This document shows positions 1-6,804 of a DNA stretch of 11,675 bases, piece after piece (the stretch's first letter is position 1; each line of letters starts with the position of its first letter). The DNA comes from Eubacteriales bacterium (lineage in GTDB: Bacteria; Bacillota; Clostridia; Christensenellales; UMGS416): contig JAQVWW010000008.1 in assembly GCA_028709505.1 (NCBI GenBank), positions 1 to 11,675 on the forward strand. Reading direction: 5' to 3'. The translations under genes and the position numbers were made by a program. The notes beneath the pieces were generated by a model. It did no database searches and was not told the DNA's origin. It was given only the letters and a program-made list of their open reading frames with translations.

Positions 1-162
1 GCAGGACGGCAGGCGGCGCCTTGAAAAAACGTTACAAAGCAAACCGGTGGCCACCGGGCCGGCCTAAAACGCGCAAGCGTCTTCCCGTTTGGCATCCGCC
101 CACCCGTGGGAGGGTACACGGCAGGCTGCCCGTTGCGCGCAGGACGGCAGACGGCGTCTGCC
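1..162. repeat. two related stem-loops in gene-free end of window
   Basis: An 18-base block at 1-18 recurs at 139-156 with one difference. Each copy begins a small hairpin with the same GGC loop: 11-14 pairs with 18-21, and 146-152 pairs with 156-162 (7 bp). The single difference in the block (G13 to A151) is matched by C19 to T157 on the other arm, so pairing is kept. Both copies are followed by an ACAAAGCA-like stretch (34-41 and near 163-170). A perfect 14-base palindrome lies between them at 44-57. No credible gene is seen in 1-180. The nature of the element is unknown; it may continue beyond the window. Confidence 0.45.
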
Positions 163-180
163 AACAAAGCACCTCTGGCA

Positions 181-213
181 AATAAAAACGGCGGCCCCGC
201 AAGGGGCCGCCGT
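181..213 (-). terminator. rho-independent terminator of hppA
   Basis: A perfect 11-bp GC-rich stem (188-198 with 203-213) closes on a GCAA loop as read on the plus strand. On the minus strand it is followed by TTTTATT (187-181). It starts 15 bases beyond the hppA stop codon, as expected for an intrinsic terminator of that transcript. Confidence 0.92.
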
Positions 214-227
214 CGTTTGGCTGCGGT

Positions 228-2267
228 TTAAAACAGCGAGTAGGTCAGGAACAGCACTGCCGACAGCGAAGCCACCAGCGAGACCACTGTGATCTGCGTG
301 TTGATGGACGGGCCGGCGGTGTCCTTGAAGGGGTCGCCCACGGTGTCACCGATGACCGCCGCCTTGTGGGCATCGCTGCCCTTGCCGCCATAGTTGCCGG
401 CTTCGATAAACTTCTTGGCGTTGTCCCACAGGCCGCCGGCGTTGCTCATTACCAGCGCCAGCAGCAGGCCCGAGACGATATTGCCGGTCAGATAGCCGCC
501 CACCGCCTGCACGCCGCCGATAAAGCCCACGGCGAGAGTGGCCAGAATGGCGGTAAGGCCGGCCGGGATAAGCTCACGGATGGAGCCCACGGTGGCAATG
601 TCGATGCAACGGGCATAGTCCGGGGTGGCGTGGCCTTCCCGCAGGCCGGGGATGGTGGAGAACTGACGGTGAATTTCGCTAACCAGCAGCTGCGAGTTGC
701 GGCTGACGCCGGTCATCAACATGGCCGAGAACACGGCGGGAATGGCCGAGCCCACCAGCATGCCAAAGAAAACCAGCGGATCCATCAGATCGAAGACAAT
801 GCGCGTACCGGCGGCTGCCACCACTTCCTGGAAAGCGCCCAACAGCGCGATGACGGTAAGGCCGGCGGCGCCGATGGAGAAGCCCTTGGTGATGGCCTTG
901 GCCGTGTTGCCGGCGGCGTCCAGCTCGTCGGTGATTTCCAGCACCTTATCGCCCAGGCCGGCCATCTCGGCTATGCCGCGGGCGTTGTCAACGATGGGCC
1001 CGTAGGCGTCGTTGGAAATGATCATGCCTACTATGGACAGCATGCCGATGGCCGAAAAGGAGATGCCCAGCATGGCATAGCCTTCGCCCAGCGGCGCGCA
1101 CAGCTTATACGAGATGAGGGCGGCCAGACCGATGCCCACCAGCGCCGGCAGCGCCGAAAGCAGGCCGTAGGAGAAGCCGGTAAGGATGGTGAACGCCGGG
1201 CCGCTTTGACAGGCTTCGGCCACCTTGGCCACAGGCTTTTTGTCGTCGCCGGTAAAGAAATCCGATGTAAGGCCGATGATGACGCCGGCCACCATGCCCA
1301 CCATCGCCGCGCCCCACATGCGCAGGTCGTAGGCGCCTACCAGGCTGGCGATAAACGTCAGCACGGCAAAGATGCCGCAGGTGATGTACGTGCCGCCGTT
1401 GAGCGCACGGGACGGGTTGCCGTTCTTGCCCATGCGGGCCAGCAGCACGCCGATGATGGAGGCCAGAAGGCCCAGGCTGGTCAGGCAGAACATAAAGGAG
1501 ATTTCGCCCAGCGCCATCGCGATGATCATCGTGGCGGCCATGGCGGCTACGTTGGAGTCGAAAAGGTCGGCGCCCATGCCGGCCACGTCGCCTACGTTGT
1601 CGCCCACGTTGTCGGCGATGACGGCGGGGTTGCGCGGGTCGTCCTCGGGGATACCCAGCTCTACCTTGCCGGTCAGGTCGGCGGCGATGTCGGCGGTCTT
1701 GGTGAAAATGCCGCCGCCGGCCTTGGCGAACAGAGCCAGCGAGCTGGCGCCGAAGCTGAAGGCCATCGTGACGTTGGAATCACGCGAGAGCAGGTAGATG
1801 ATGGCCATGCCGGCCAGCGACGTGCCCACCACGGCCATGCCCATGACGGCGCCGCCGCGGAAGCCCGCCATAAAGGACTTCTGGATACTTTCACGCGCCG
1901 CCGAAGCCGCTTTCAGGTTGGCGATGGTGGCGATGGAAATGCCCACATAGCCGGCCAGAGCCGACAGCACCGTGCCAAAAATGTAAGCGCCGACCATGGA
2001 CAGGTTGCTCAGCAGGTTGACGTTGTCGCTCCAAATCGGCGACGGAAATAGCACAAACATGATGGCGGCCACGCATAGCGTGAAAATGCTCAGGATGCGA
2101 TATTCGCGCTTTAAGAATGTAAAGGCGCCCTGGCGGATGAGTGAACCCACTTCATCCAGCTTGGAGTTGGCGGTGGGCAGCTTTTTTACCCATTGGTAAA
2201 AATAGGCGGCCACGACGTAGGACAGGGCGGATATGCCCAATGCAACATATACCCAAATGTCAGTCAT
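228..2267 (-). CDS. hppA: membrane-bound ion-translocating pyrophosphatase, K+-independent H+-pumping type
   Basis: This integral membrane enzyme hydrolyses pyrophosphate and pumps ions outward. The 679 residues fit the family (about 660-770) and are very hydrophobic, with roughly 16 helices. Catalytic signatures are intact: FTKTADIAADLTGKVE at 188-203, the DNVGDNVGD motif at 219-227 with the preceding EDDPRNP, and the C-terminal WDNAKK (614-619) with GDTVGDPFKDT (640-650). The K+-dependence segment reads GNTAKAITKG (453-462), with Lys457 and Thr460. In characterised enzymes, Ala and Gly at these sites mark K+-dependent pumps, while Lys and Thr mark K+-independent H+-PPases. The inference is therefore K+-independent proton pumping, not Na+ pumping. 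The start is fixed by an AGGAGGAG-like site at 2273-2280, five bases upstream. A small ORF ends 17 bases before it and may share its promoter. Confidence 0.97.
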   Translation of the reverse strand: MTDIWVYVALGISALSYVVAAYFYQWVKKLPTANSKLDEVGSLIRQGAFTFLKREYRILSIFTLCVAAIMFVLFPSPIWSDNVNLLSNLSMVGAYIFGTVLSALAGYVGISIATIANLKAASAARESIQKSFMAGFRGGAVMGMAVVGTSLAGMAIIYLLSRDSNVTMAFSFGASSLALFAKAGGGIFTKTADIAADLTGKVELGIPEDDPRNPAVIADNVGDNVGDVAGMGADLFDSNVAAMAATMIIAMALGEISFMFCLTSLGLLASIIGVLLARMGKNGNPSRALNGGTYITCGIFAVLTFIASLVGAYDLRMWGAAMVGMVAGVIIGLTSDFFTGDDKKPVAKVAEACQSGPAFTILTGFSYGLLSALPALVGIGLAALISYKLCAPLGEGYAMLGISFSAIGMLSIVGMIISNDAYGPIVDNARGIAEMAGLGDKVLEITDELDAAGNTAKAITKGFSIGAAGLTVIALLGAFQEVVAAAGTRIVFDLMDPLVFFGMLVGSAIPAVFSAMLMTGVSRNSQLLVSEIHRQFSTIPGLREGHATPDYARCIDIATVGSIRELIPAGLTAILATLAVGFIGGVQAVGGYLTGNIVSGLLLALVMSNAGGLWDNAKKFIEAGNYGGKGSDAHKAAVIGDTVGDPFKDTAGPSINTQITVVSLVASLSAVLFLTYSLF

Positions 2268-2284
2268 AGAAACTCCTCCTCATA

Positions 2285-2662
2285 TTAGTTCAAAGCCAGG
2301 CAGTTTGAAAAAGGGGGCGCGTGCGCACCGTGGTTGCCGGCCAGCGGCGGAAAAACAGAGCAGACGGCGCGGCACAACAGCAGGATAGACCAGCGAAACA
2401 AGAACAGACGATCCAAATCCGCCGCAACGGCCAGCCAACTGTACGGATGCAGCGCCACCGGATCTTCGTGCCCGTCGGGCTCACGGCCCAACGCGCAGAA
2501 AACCACCGCCGGCGCGGTGATCAGCTCATAGCCCGCAATCTCGCCGGCACCGTGCCGGGGCAGTATATCGCTACACTGCGCCAGACGGTTTCTGGCCACG
2601 AGGCTAAGCGCACAGATGGCGATGGTCAGCGCCATCCGGCAAAAATTTCCCACCCGCTGCAT
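2285..2662 (-). CDS. small hypothetical protein upstream of hppA, membrane-like
   Basis: I do not recognise this 125-residue product. Reading from the ATG at 2662, it has a hydrophobic segment at about residues 8-24, a polar middle, and a second hydrophobic stretch (about 74-107) rich in Leu, Phe and Cys. Codon use is GC-rich at third positions and free of rare-codon runs, so translation is plausible. An AAGGAC-type site lies about eight bases before the ATG. A strong minus-strand promoter sits about 65-100 bases upstream. An in-frame extension to 2890 exists, but it runs back through that promoter and is unlikely. The stop falls 17 bases before the hppA start, so the two would be co-transcribed. 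Alternatively this stretch is an untranslated leader of hppA. Confidence 0.45.
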   Translation of the reverse strand: MQRVGNFCRMALTIAICALSLVARNRLAQCSDILPRHGAGEIAGYELITAPAVVFCALGREPDGHEDPVALHPYSWLAVAADLDRLFLFRWSILLLCRAVCSVFPPLAGNHGAHAPPFSNCLALN

Positions 2663-2726
2663 GGTAAGTTGTCCTTTTCTCAAGGAGAAAGCTCCCCGCA
2701 TTTTCCATCGACCAAACTTTATCCAC

Positions 2727-2760
2727 ATTATAGTATAAAAACCCGAATGCATATCGTCAA
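2727..2760 (-). promoter_or_regulatory. sigma-A promoter for the small ORF and hppA
   Basis: On the minus strand, TTGACG (2760-2755) and TATACT (2737-2732) are separated by exactly 17 bases, and a second overlapping -10-like TATAAT lies at 2732-2727. The surroundings are AT-rich. This is the only convincing promoter upstream of hppA, about 450 bases from its start codon. Confidence 0.75.
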
Positions 2761-2793
2761 GCCAATTCTTTTTCGCTTCGGTGCACTTTTCCT

Positions 2794-2821
2794 TAGAAAG
2801 ACGGACGGGCAAGGCCCGCCC
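2794..2821 (-). terminator. possible weak terminator after pta
   Basis: A 5-bp GC stem (2806-2810 with 2814-2818) is extended by two more pairs past a mismatch. On the minus strand it is followed by the pyrimidine-rich GTCTTTCT. It sits about 100 bases downstream of the pta stop. The T-tract is poor, so this is tentative. Confidence 0.3.
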
Positions 2822-2922
2822 GAGGTTCCCGGCCGGCAAAAGGAGCGCACCGGTGCCCCGACGTGCCCGCCGAAAGAAGCATTTTAACAAATCAAAGGGG
2901 GCAGCCGGCGGCCTATGCCGGG

Positions 2923-3897
2923 CTACTCGCCCTGGGCGGCGGTAATCAGCGCCATCTTGTAGACTTCGTCGGCGTTGCAGCCGCGGGACAGATCGTTGAT
3001 GGGCGCGTTTAGACCCTGCAGAATGGGGCCGAACGCCTCGAAGCCGCCCAAGCGCTGGGCAATCTTGTAGCCAATATTGCCGGCGTTGATGTCGGGAAAG
3101 ATAAAGGTATTAGCCCGACCGGCCACCGGCGAATCCTTGGCCTTGGTCTGGGCCACCGCCGGCGAAAAGGCCGCGTCGAACTGCAACTCACCGTCCACCG
3201 GGAAGTCCGGCTGGCGGGCCTTGAGCTTTTCGACAGCGCTGCGCACTTTATCCACCATTTCGCCCTTGCCCGAGCCCAGCGTACTGTAGGACAGCAGGGC
3301 CACGCGCGGCTCCACCGAAAAAATGCGGGCGGTTTTGGCCGTCTCGACGGCAATTTCTACCAGGTCGTCGTCGCTGGGGTCGATGTTGATGGCGCAGTCT
3401 GCCATCACGTAGCGCTCGGGGCCCTGGGGCGTATCGCGCTGCAAAATAAAGCTGCTGGAAACTACCTTATTGCCCGGCTTGGTCTTGATGATCTGCAGCG
3501 CCGGGCGCACCGTATCGGCGGTGGAGTACGTGGCGCCGCCCAGCAGGCCGTGGGCCTGGCCCATCTTGACCAGCATCGTGCCAAAATAGTTGGCCTTGTT
3601 CAGCGCCGCGCGGCAGGCTTCCTCGTCCATCTTGCCCTTGCGCAGCTGCACCAGCTGCTCCACCATGGCCTCTTTGCCGGCATAGGTGGCCGGATCAATT
3701 TTCACAATGCCGTCCATAGACCAGCCGCCGCAGCCGGCGGCGTCGTCGATGGCGGCGGGATCGCCCAACAAAATGGGCGTCAGAATATGCTGGGCGGCCA
3801 GCCGGCTGGCGGCTTCCAGGATGCGTGGGTCGGTGCCCTCGGTAAATATGAGCTTTTTGGGGTGCGCTTTGAGCGTGGCTATCATGTGGTCAAACAT
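2923..3897 (-). CDS. pta: phosphate acetyltransferase
   Basis: This cytoplasmic enzyme interconverts acetyl-CoA plus phosphate with acetyl phosphate plus CoA. It is a step of fermentative ATP formation and acetate use. The 324 residues match the short single-domain Pta (about 325-330). Family segments are visible: KLIFTEGTDPRILEAA at 15-30, TADTVRPALQII at 126-137, the LGSGKGEMVDKVRSA stretch (207-221), FPDINAGNIGYKIAQRLGG (267-285), and the active-site NDLSRGCN at 301-308 with Ser304-Arg305. The ATG at 3897 is preferred because an AAGGAGG site lies at 3909-3915, although the 11-base spacer is slightly long. An in-frame extension to 4086 would read through the promoter and gives an implausible N-terminus. 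The partner gene ackA is not adjacent, so acetate kinase must lie elsewhere. Confidence 0.96.
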   Translation of the reverse strand: MFDHMIATLKAHPKKLIFTEGTDPRILEAASRLAAQHILTPILLGDPAAIDDAAGCGGWSMDGIVKIDPATYAGKEAMVEQLVQLRKGKMDEEACRAALNKANYFGTMLVKMGQAHGLLGGATYSTADTVRPALQIIKTKPGNKVVSSSFILQRDTPQGPERYVMADCAINIDPSDDDLVEIAVETAKTARIFSVEPRVALLSYSTLGSGKGEMVDKVRSAVEKLKARQPDFPVDGELQFDAAFSPAVAQTKAKDSPVAGRANTFIFPDINAGNIGYKIAQRLGGFEAFGPILQGLNAPINDLSRGCNADEVYKMALITAAQGE

Positions 3898-3938
3898 GGC
3901 GGGGAGTGCCTCCTTATGTGGTGTTTCTTTCCTTGTGC

Positions 3939-3967
3939 AGTATACCGCTGATCTATCGAGAAAGCAA
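3939..3967 (-). promoter_or_regulatory. sigma-A promoter of pta
   Basis: On the minus strand, TTGCTT (3967-3962) is followed after 17 bases by TATACT (3944-3939). Transcription would start near 3932, giving a leader of about 35 bases with the pta ribosome binding site. Confidence 0.7.
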
Positions 3968-4491
3968 GGAAAGGCCGGCGCCTTGGGCGCGGAAAACACG
4001 GCGATGCGGGCCGTGCCCCGGGGCGGTGAGCCCCGGGATGATACGGATGGGGCGGCGGAGGAAAGTAGCGCGAGGGAACGAAACATCGTGCGGCTATCGA
4101 AACGCGCCGGATTGGCCGGGCAGGTAAGTGCGGGGTAGACGGCATCGCCGCTATCGGGGTTGGGTGGGATGCGCCGGGCGGGACGTTAGGACTGCGGCGA
4201 TTTGCGGCGCAAAAACAGGCGGGAGTGGCCGGCGAGTAAGGGCGGCGGCGTATCAGGCGCGGGAAGCAGCCGGGCACGCTGCCTTTTGGTTGGCCCAAGG
4301 GCATGCAGGCCTGGGTTTGGCATCGGTCACTGCGCCGCCTTACCTCCTGCTGGAAAGGCTGCCGTTATGCATAGTGTGCCGCCTGCGCCGGCGGCTATGC
4401 ACGCAAAAGCGCGTAGATGCTAAACGGTTTTGATTTTGGCAGAAAGTTATTTCAAAAAGGTAAATTTTTATTGAAAGACGATAAATAATTA
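3968..4491. other. gene-free GC-rich gap with two hairpins
   Basis: ORFs on both strands here have Pro/Arg- or Gly/Arg-rich compositions, no good ribosome binding sites and no family features, so I see no gene. Two inverted repeats stand out. One is a perfect 8-bp stem, 4017-4024 with 4030-4037, with a 5-base loop. The other is a two-part stem, 4368-4373 with 4396-4401 and 4378-4383 with 4390-4395, with a 4-base bulge and a 6-base loop. Neither has a T-tract. From about 4430 the sequence becomes AT-rich, leading into the next promoter. Confidence 0.5.
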
Positions 4492-4519
4492 TTGTAATTT
4501 CTAAAAGACCGCGTATAAT
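4492..4519 (+). promoter_or_regulatory. promoter of the DUF2975/YozG operon
   Basis: TTGTAA (4492-4497) and a consensus TATAAT (4514-4519) are 16 bases apart. The palindrome AATAATTATT (4484-4493) overlaps the upstream edge of the -35 region and could be an operator, perhaps for the regulator encoded second in the operon; that is inference. Confidence 0.7.
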
Positions 4520-4549
4520 AAAGCCAGGACGACATAAGGAGGAATCATC

Positions 4550-5029
4550 ATGAATCAACGCAAGCTGTCCCTGTGGCTTAAGGCCGTCGTCGTCGGCTGC
4601 GCACTGTGCGGCCTGGTCATCTATCTGGGTGTCTTTCCGATGATTGGCAAGGATACCGCCGCAATCTATCCGGAATTTGCCTACTGCCTGTGGCCGTGGC
4701 TGCTATTTTTATGGATCACCGCGGTGCCTTGCTATATCGCGCTGGTGGTCGTCTGGCGGATGGCCGGTGAAATCGGCAGCGACAACTCCTTTTGCCCGGC
4801 CAACGCCCGGCGCTTAAAGCTGGTGGCCATACTGGCGGCGGCCGACGCCGCTTTCTTTTTTGTGGGTAACGTGGTGTTTCTGCTGCTGAGCATGACGCAT
4901 CCCGGCGTGTTTTTGCTGTCGTTCCTGTTCGTGTTTGCCGGCATCGCCCTATCGGTGGCGGCGGCGGCGCTGTCCCATCTGGTATACAAGGGTGCCCAGC
5001 TGCGCGAAGAGAACGATCTGACCATCTAG
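4550..5029 (+). CDS. DUF2975 family membrane protein
   Basis: This is a small integral membrane protein of unknown biochemical role. The 159 residues form four hydrophobic segments at about 7-30, 44-70, 89-113 and 118-145. The family-like connector between helices two and three, GEIGSDNSFCPANARRLK (73-90), is present, and the C-terminus ends in the typical ENDLTI. The start is supported by an AAGGAGG site at 4536-4542 with a 7-base spacer. A YozG-like regulator begins 10 bases after the stop. DUF2975 genes are commonly paired with such small Cro/C1-type regulators. This suggests a membrane-linked sensory or homeostatic module, but no ligand is known to me. No truncation or frameshift is visible. 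Confidence 0.9.
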   Translation: MNQRKLSLWLKAVVVGCALCGLVIYLGVFPMIGKDTAAIYPEFAYCLWPWLLFLWITAVPCYIALVVVWRMAGEIGSDNSFCPANARRLKLVAILAAADAAFFFVGNVVFLLLSMTHPGVFLLSFLFVFAGIALSVAAAALSHLVYKGAQLREENDLTI

Positions 5030-5039
5030 GGGGTGCTGT

Positions 5040-5243
5040 ATGATCATCATCAACATCGACGTCATGCTGGCCCGGCGTAAGATGAGCGTCACCGAGCTGG
5101 CCCAAAGCGTGGGCATTACGCTGGCCAACCTATCCATTTTGAAAAACGGAAAAGCCAAGGCCATCCGCGTGGACACGCTGGATAAAATTTGCCGGGCGCT
5201 GGATTGCCAGCCCGGCGACATTCTGGAGTGGCGCCGGGAGTAG
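5040..5243 (+). CDS. YozG-like Cro/C1-type HTH transcriptional regulator
   Basis: This 67-residue single-domain DNA-binding protein is nearly all helix-turn-helix. The segment MSVTELAQSVGITLANLSIL (15-34) forms the scanning and recognition helices. NGKAKAIRVDTLDKICRAL (36-54) and the terminal CQPGDILEW (55-63) are typical of the YozG/HTH_26 group. No ligand or oligomerisation domain is attached. The ATG at 5040 lies 10 bases after the DUF2975 stop, with a G-rich AGGGGG element overlapping that stop as its ribosome binding site, so the two genes form one operon. It probably controls its own operon, possibly through the palindrome at the promoter. The operon ends at the terminator 5281-5318. 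Confidence 0.92.
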   Translation: MIIINIDVMLARRKMSVTELAQSVGITLANLSILKNGKAKAIRVDTLDKICRALDCQPGDILEWRRE

Positions 5244-5280
5244 CCGATTTTTTGCGCTATATTCTTATAAAGCATGGCAA

Positions 5281-5318
5281 AGCAGCAGCCCGGTGGCCGC
5301 GGCGGGTTGCTGCTTTTT
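5281..5318 (+). terminator. rho-independent terminator of the DUF2975/YozG operon
   Basis: A 12-bp stem (5281-5292 with 5303-5314, one G-T pair) with a 10-base loop is followed by five T residues. It separates the regulator operon from the radical SAM gene. Confidence 0.88.
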
Positions 5319-5370
5319 GTACCCTTTTTACGCCCAAACCGGCGGGCAAGCCGCCTAAAAAAGGAGCATC

Positions 5371-6648
5371 ATGAAAAAACGCATTCTGCTGATACAGCCC
5401 GAAAACCGCGAGATCAACCGCTTTCGCCGCCGGCAGCTGAACAACTTTTGCCAGATCACAATGCCGTATCTGGCGGCGTTTGTCGACGAGAGCCGGTATG
5501 CCGTTACGCTGGTGGACGAATACAATCAGAGAATTCCCTATCGCCGGCAGTTTGATTTGGTGGCGATGACGGTCAATACGCCCAACGCGCCCCACTGCTA
5601 CCGCATCAGCGCCGCCTTTCGCGCTGCCGGCGCCAAGGTGGTGCTGGGCGGTCCCCACGCCACGCTGCTGAGCGACGAGGCGGCGCAGCACTGCGATTAT
5701 CTGCTGCTGGGCGAAAGCGAGGACACGTGGCCACAGTTTCTGCGGGATTTTGACGCCGGGCAGGCGCGCGCGCGGTACCAGGCGGATAGCCCGCCGTCGC
5801 TGCGCAATTTACCCACCCCCCGCTGGGATCTGATCAAACGCCGCTTCTTTTTGATGAAGGGCGCCGTCTTTGCCACGCGGGGCTGCCCGCACCACTGCAC
5901 GTACTGCAACCTGAAGCAAATCTATCACGATTGCTTCCGTACCCGGCCGGCACAGGAAGTGCTGCGCGACGTGCGCGCGCTGCCCGCCCGGCACTTTGTG
6001 TTCTGGGACGACAACTTTTTTGCCGACAAGGCCTACGCGCTGACGCTGATGAAAGGGCTGGCGCCGCTGAAGAAGCGGTGGGCCGCCCAGGTGACGCTGG
6101 AGAGCTGCGCCGACGAGCAGCTGCTGGCCGCCGCCCGGGCCGCCGGCTGCCTGTACCTGTTTGTGGGGCTGGAGTCGTTCAGCCAGGCGTCGCTGGACCA
6201 CGCCGGCAAGGGCATCAACCGCATTGCCGGTTACGAGGCCATCGTACAGGCCCTGCACCGCCACGGCATCATGGTGCAGGCCGGCATCATATTCGGCTTT
6301 GACGACGACACGCCGGATATTTTCCAGCAGACGTTGCGCGGCTGTGAACGGCTGGGCATAGACGGCGTCACCGTCAGCATTTTAACGCCGCTGCCCCAGA
6401 CGCCGGTGTACCATCAGATGCAGCGGGAGGGCCGGCTGCTGACGCGCGACTGGACCCATTACAACGGCAAAACCCACGTGGCGTTTCAGCCCCGGCACAT
6501 GACCCCCGACGAGCTGTACGCCGGTTATCTGCGCTTTCGCCGGCAGTTCTATTCGTTGGCGTCGTTTATCCGGCGCATGCGCGTGTCGCGCACGCATTGG
6601 TTTTACAACCTTGCCATGAATTTGGGGTACCGCTGGGCGCTGCGATGA
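5371..6648 (+). CDS. B12-binding-type radical SAM protein, substrate unknown
   Basis: This is a 425-residue radical SAM enzyme. The N-terminal 130 residues form a Rossmann-like cobalamin-binding-type domain, with VVLGGPHATLLSDEA (90-104) and LLLGESEDTWP (111-121). The base-on histidine motif DxHxxG is not seen, as in many members of this group. The radical SAM core carries the 4Fe-4S motif C172-x3-C176-x2-C179 (RGCPHHCTYCN), FWDDNFFAD (211-219), GLESF (266-270) and GIIFGFDDDTP (305-315). The C-terminal 90 residues resemble those of B12 radical SAM proteins of the hopanoid-modifying type. Family members methylate or rearrange varied substrates, and nothing here identifies the target. AAAAGGAG at 5359-5366 sets the start. 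A terminator separates it from the upstream operon, so it is effectively an orphan, apart from a tiny overlapping ORF. Confidence 0.9.
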   Translation: MKKRILLIQPENREINRFRRRQLNNFCQITMPYLAAFVDESRYAVTLVDEYNQRIPYRRQFDLVAMTVNTPNAPHCYRISAAFRAAGAKVVLGGPHATLLSDEAAQHCDYLLLGESEDTWPQFLRDFDAGQARARYQADSPPSLRNLPTPRWDLIKRRFFLMKGAVFATRGCPHHCTYCNLKQIYHDCFRTRPAQEVLRDVRALPARHFVFWDDNFFADKAYALTLMKGLAPLKKRWAAQVTLESCADEQLLAAARAAGCLYLFVGLESFSQASLDHAGKGINRIAGYEAIVQALHRHGIMVQAGIIFGFDDDTPDIFQQTLRGCERLGIDGVTVSILTPLPQTPVYHQMQREGRLLTRDWTHYNGKTHVAFQPRHMTPDELYAGYLRFRRQFYSLASFIRRMRVSRTHWFYNLAMNLGYRWALR

Positions 6649-6722
6649 TGGGCTGGCAACGGCTGCGGCGGGTGGTAAAATTATGTGCGGTGCAGGCTTT
6701 GCGGAATTGGTTGGCCCAATAA
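6645..6722 (+). CDS. possible 25-residue micro-ORF overlapping the radical SAM stop
   Basis: An ATG overlaps the TGA of the radical SAM gene as ATGA, the usual arrangement for translational coupling. It opens 25 codons ending at TAA (6720-6722). The product would be basic (four Arg, one Lys, no acidic residues). Its hydrophobic residues at 4, 7, 10, 11, 14, 15, 18 and 22 would lie on one face of a helix. No separate ribosome binding site is evident and I recognise no family. It may equally be chance reading of the 3' untranslated region. Confidence 0.22.
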   Translation: MMGWQRLRRVVKLCAVQALRNWLAQ

Positions 6723-6762
6723 AAAAAGCCTCACCCAAAAGCCGGTAGGCCGTTGGGTGAGG
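6721..6762 (-). terminator. rho-independent terminator of the lipoprotein gene
   Basis: A 10-bp perfect stem (6729-6738 with 6753-6762) encloses a small inner stem (6741-6743 with 6748-6750). On the minus strand it is followed, after one C, by seven T residues (6727-6721). There is no T-tract on the plus side, so it mainly serves the minus-strand gene that ends 42 bases upstream. Confidence 0.9.
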
Positions 6763-6804
6763 GGGCTGCTATACCATGCGCATGCTTTGTTGGGGCACTG
6801 CCGG

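Noticed and set aside
366..2051. Long plus-strand ORF of 561 codons opposite hppA
   Set aside because: Its Gly/His/Ala/Gln-rich composition and lack of domains mark it as an antisense shadow of GC-rich hppA codons; the minus strand carries all catalytic motifs.
3882..4304. Minus-strand ORF of 140 codons upstream of pta
   Set aside because: Pro/Arg-rich, covers the pta promoter, and has no ribosome binding site.
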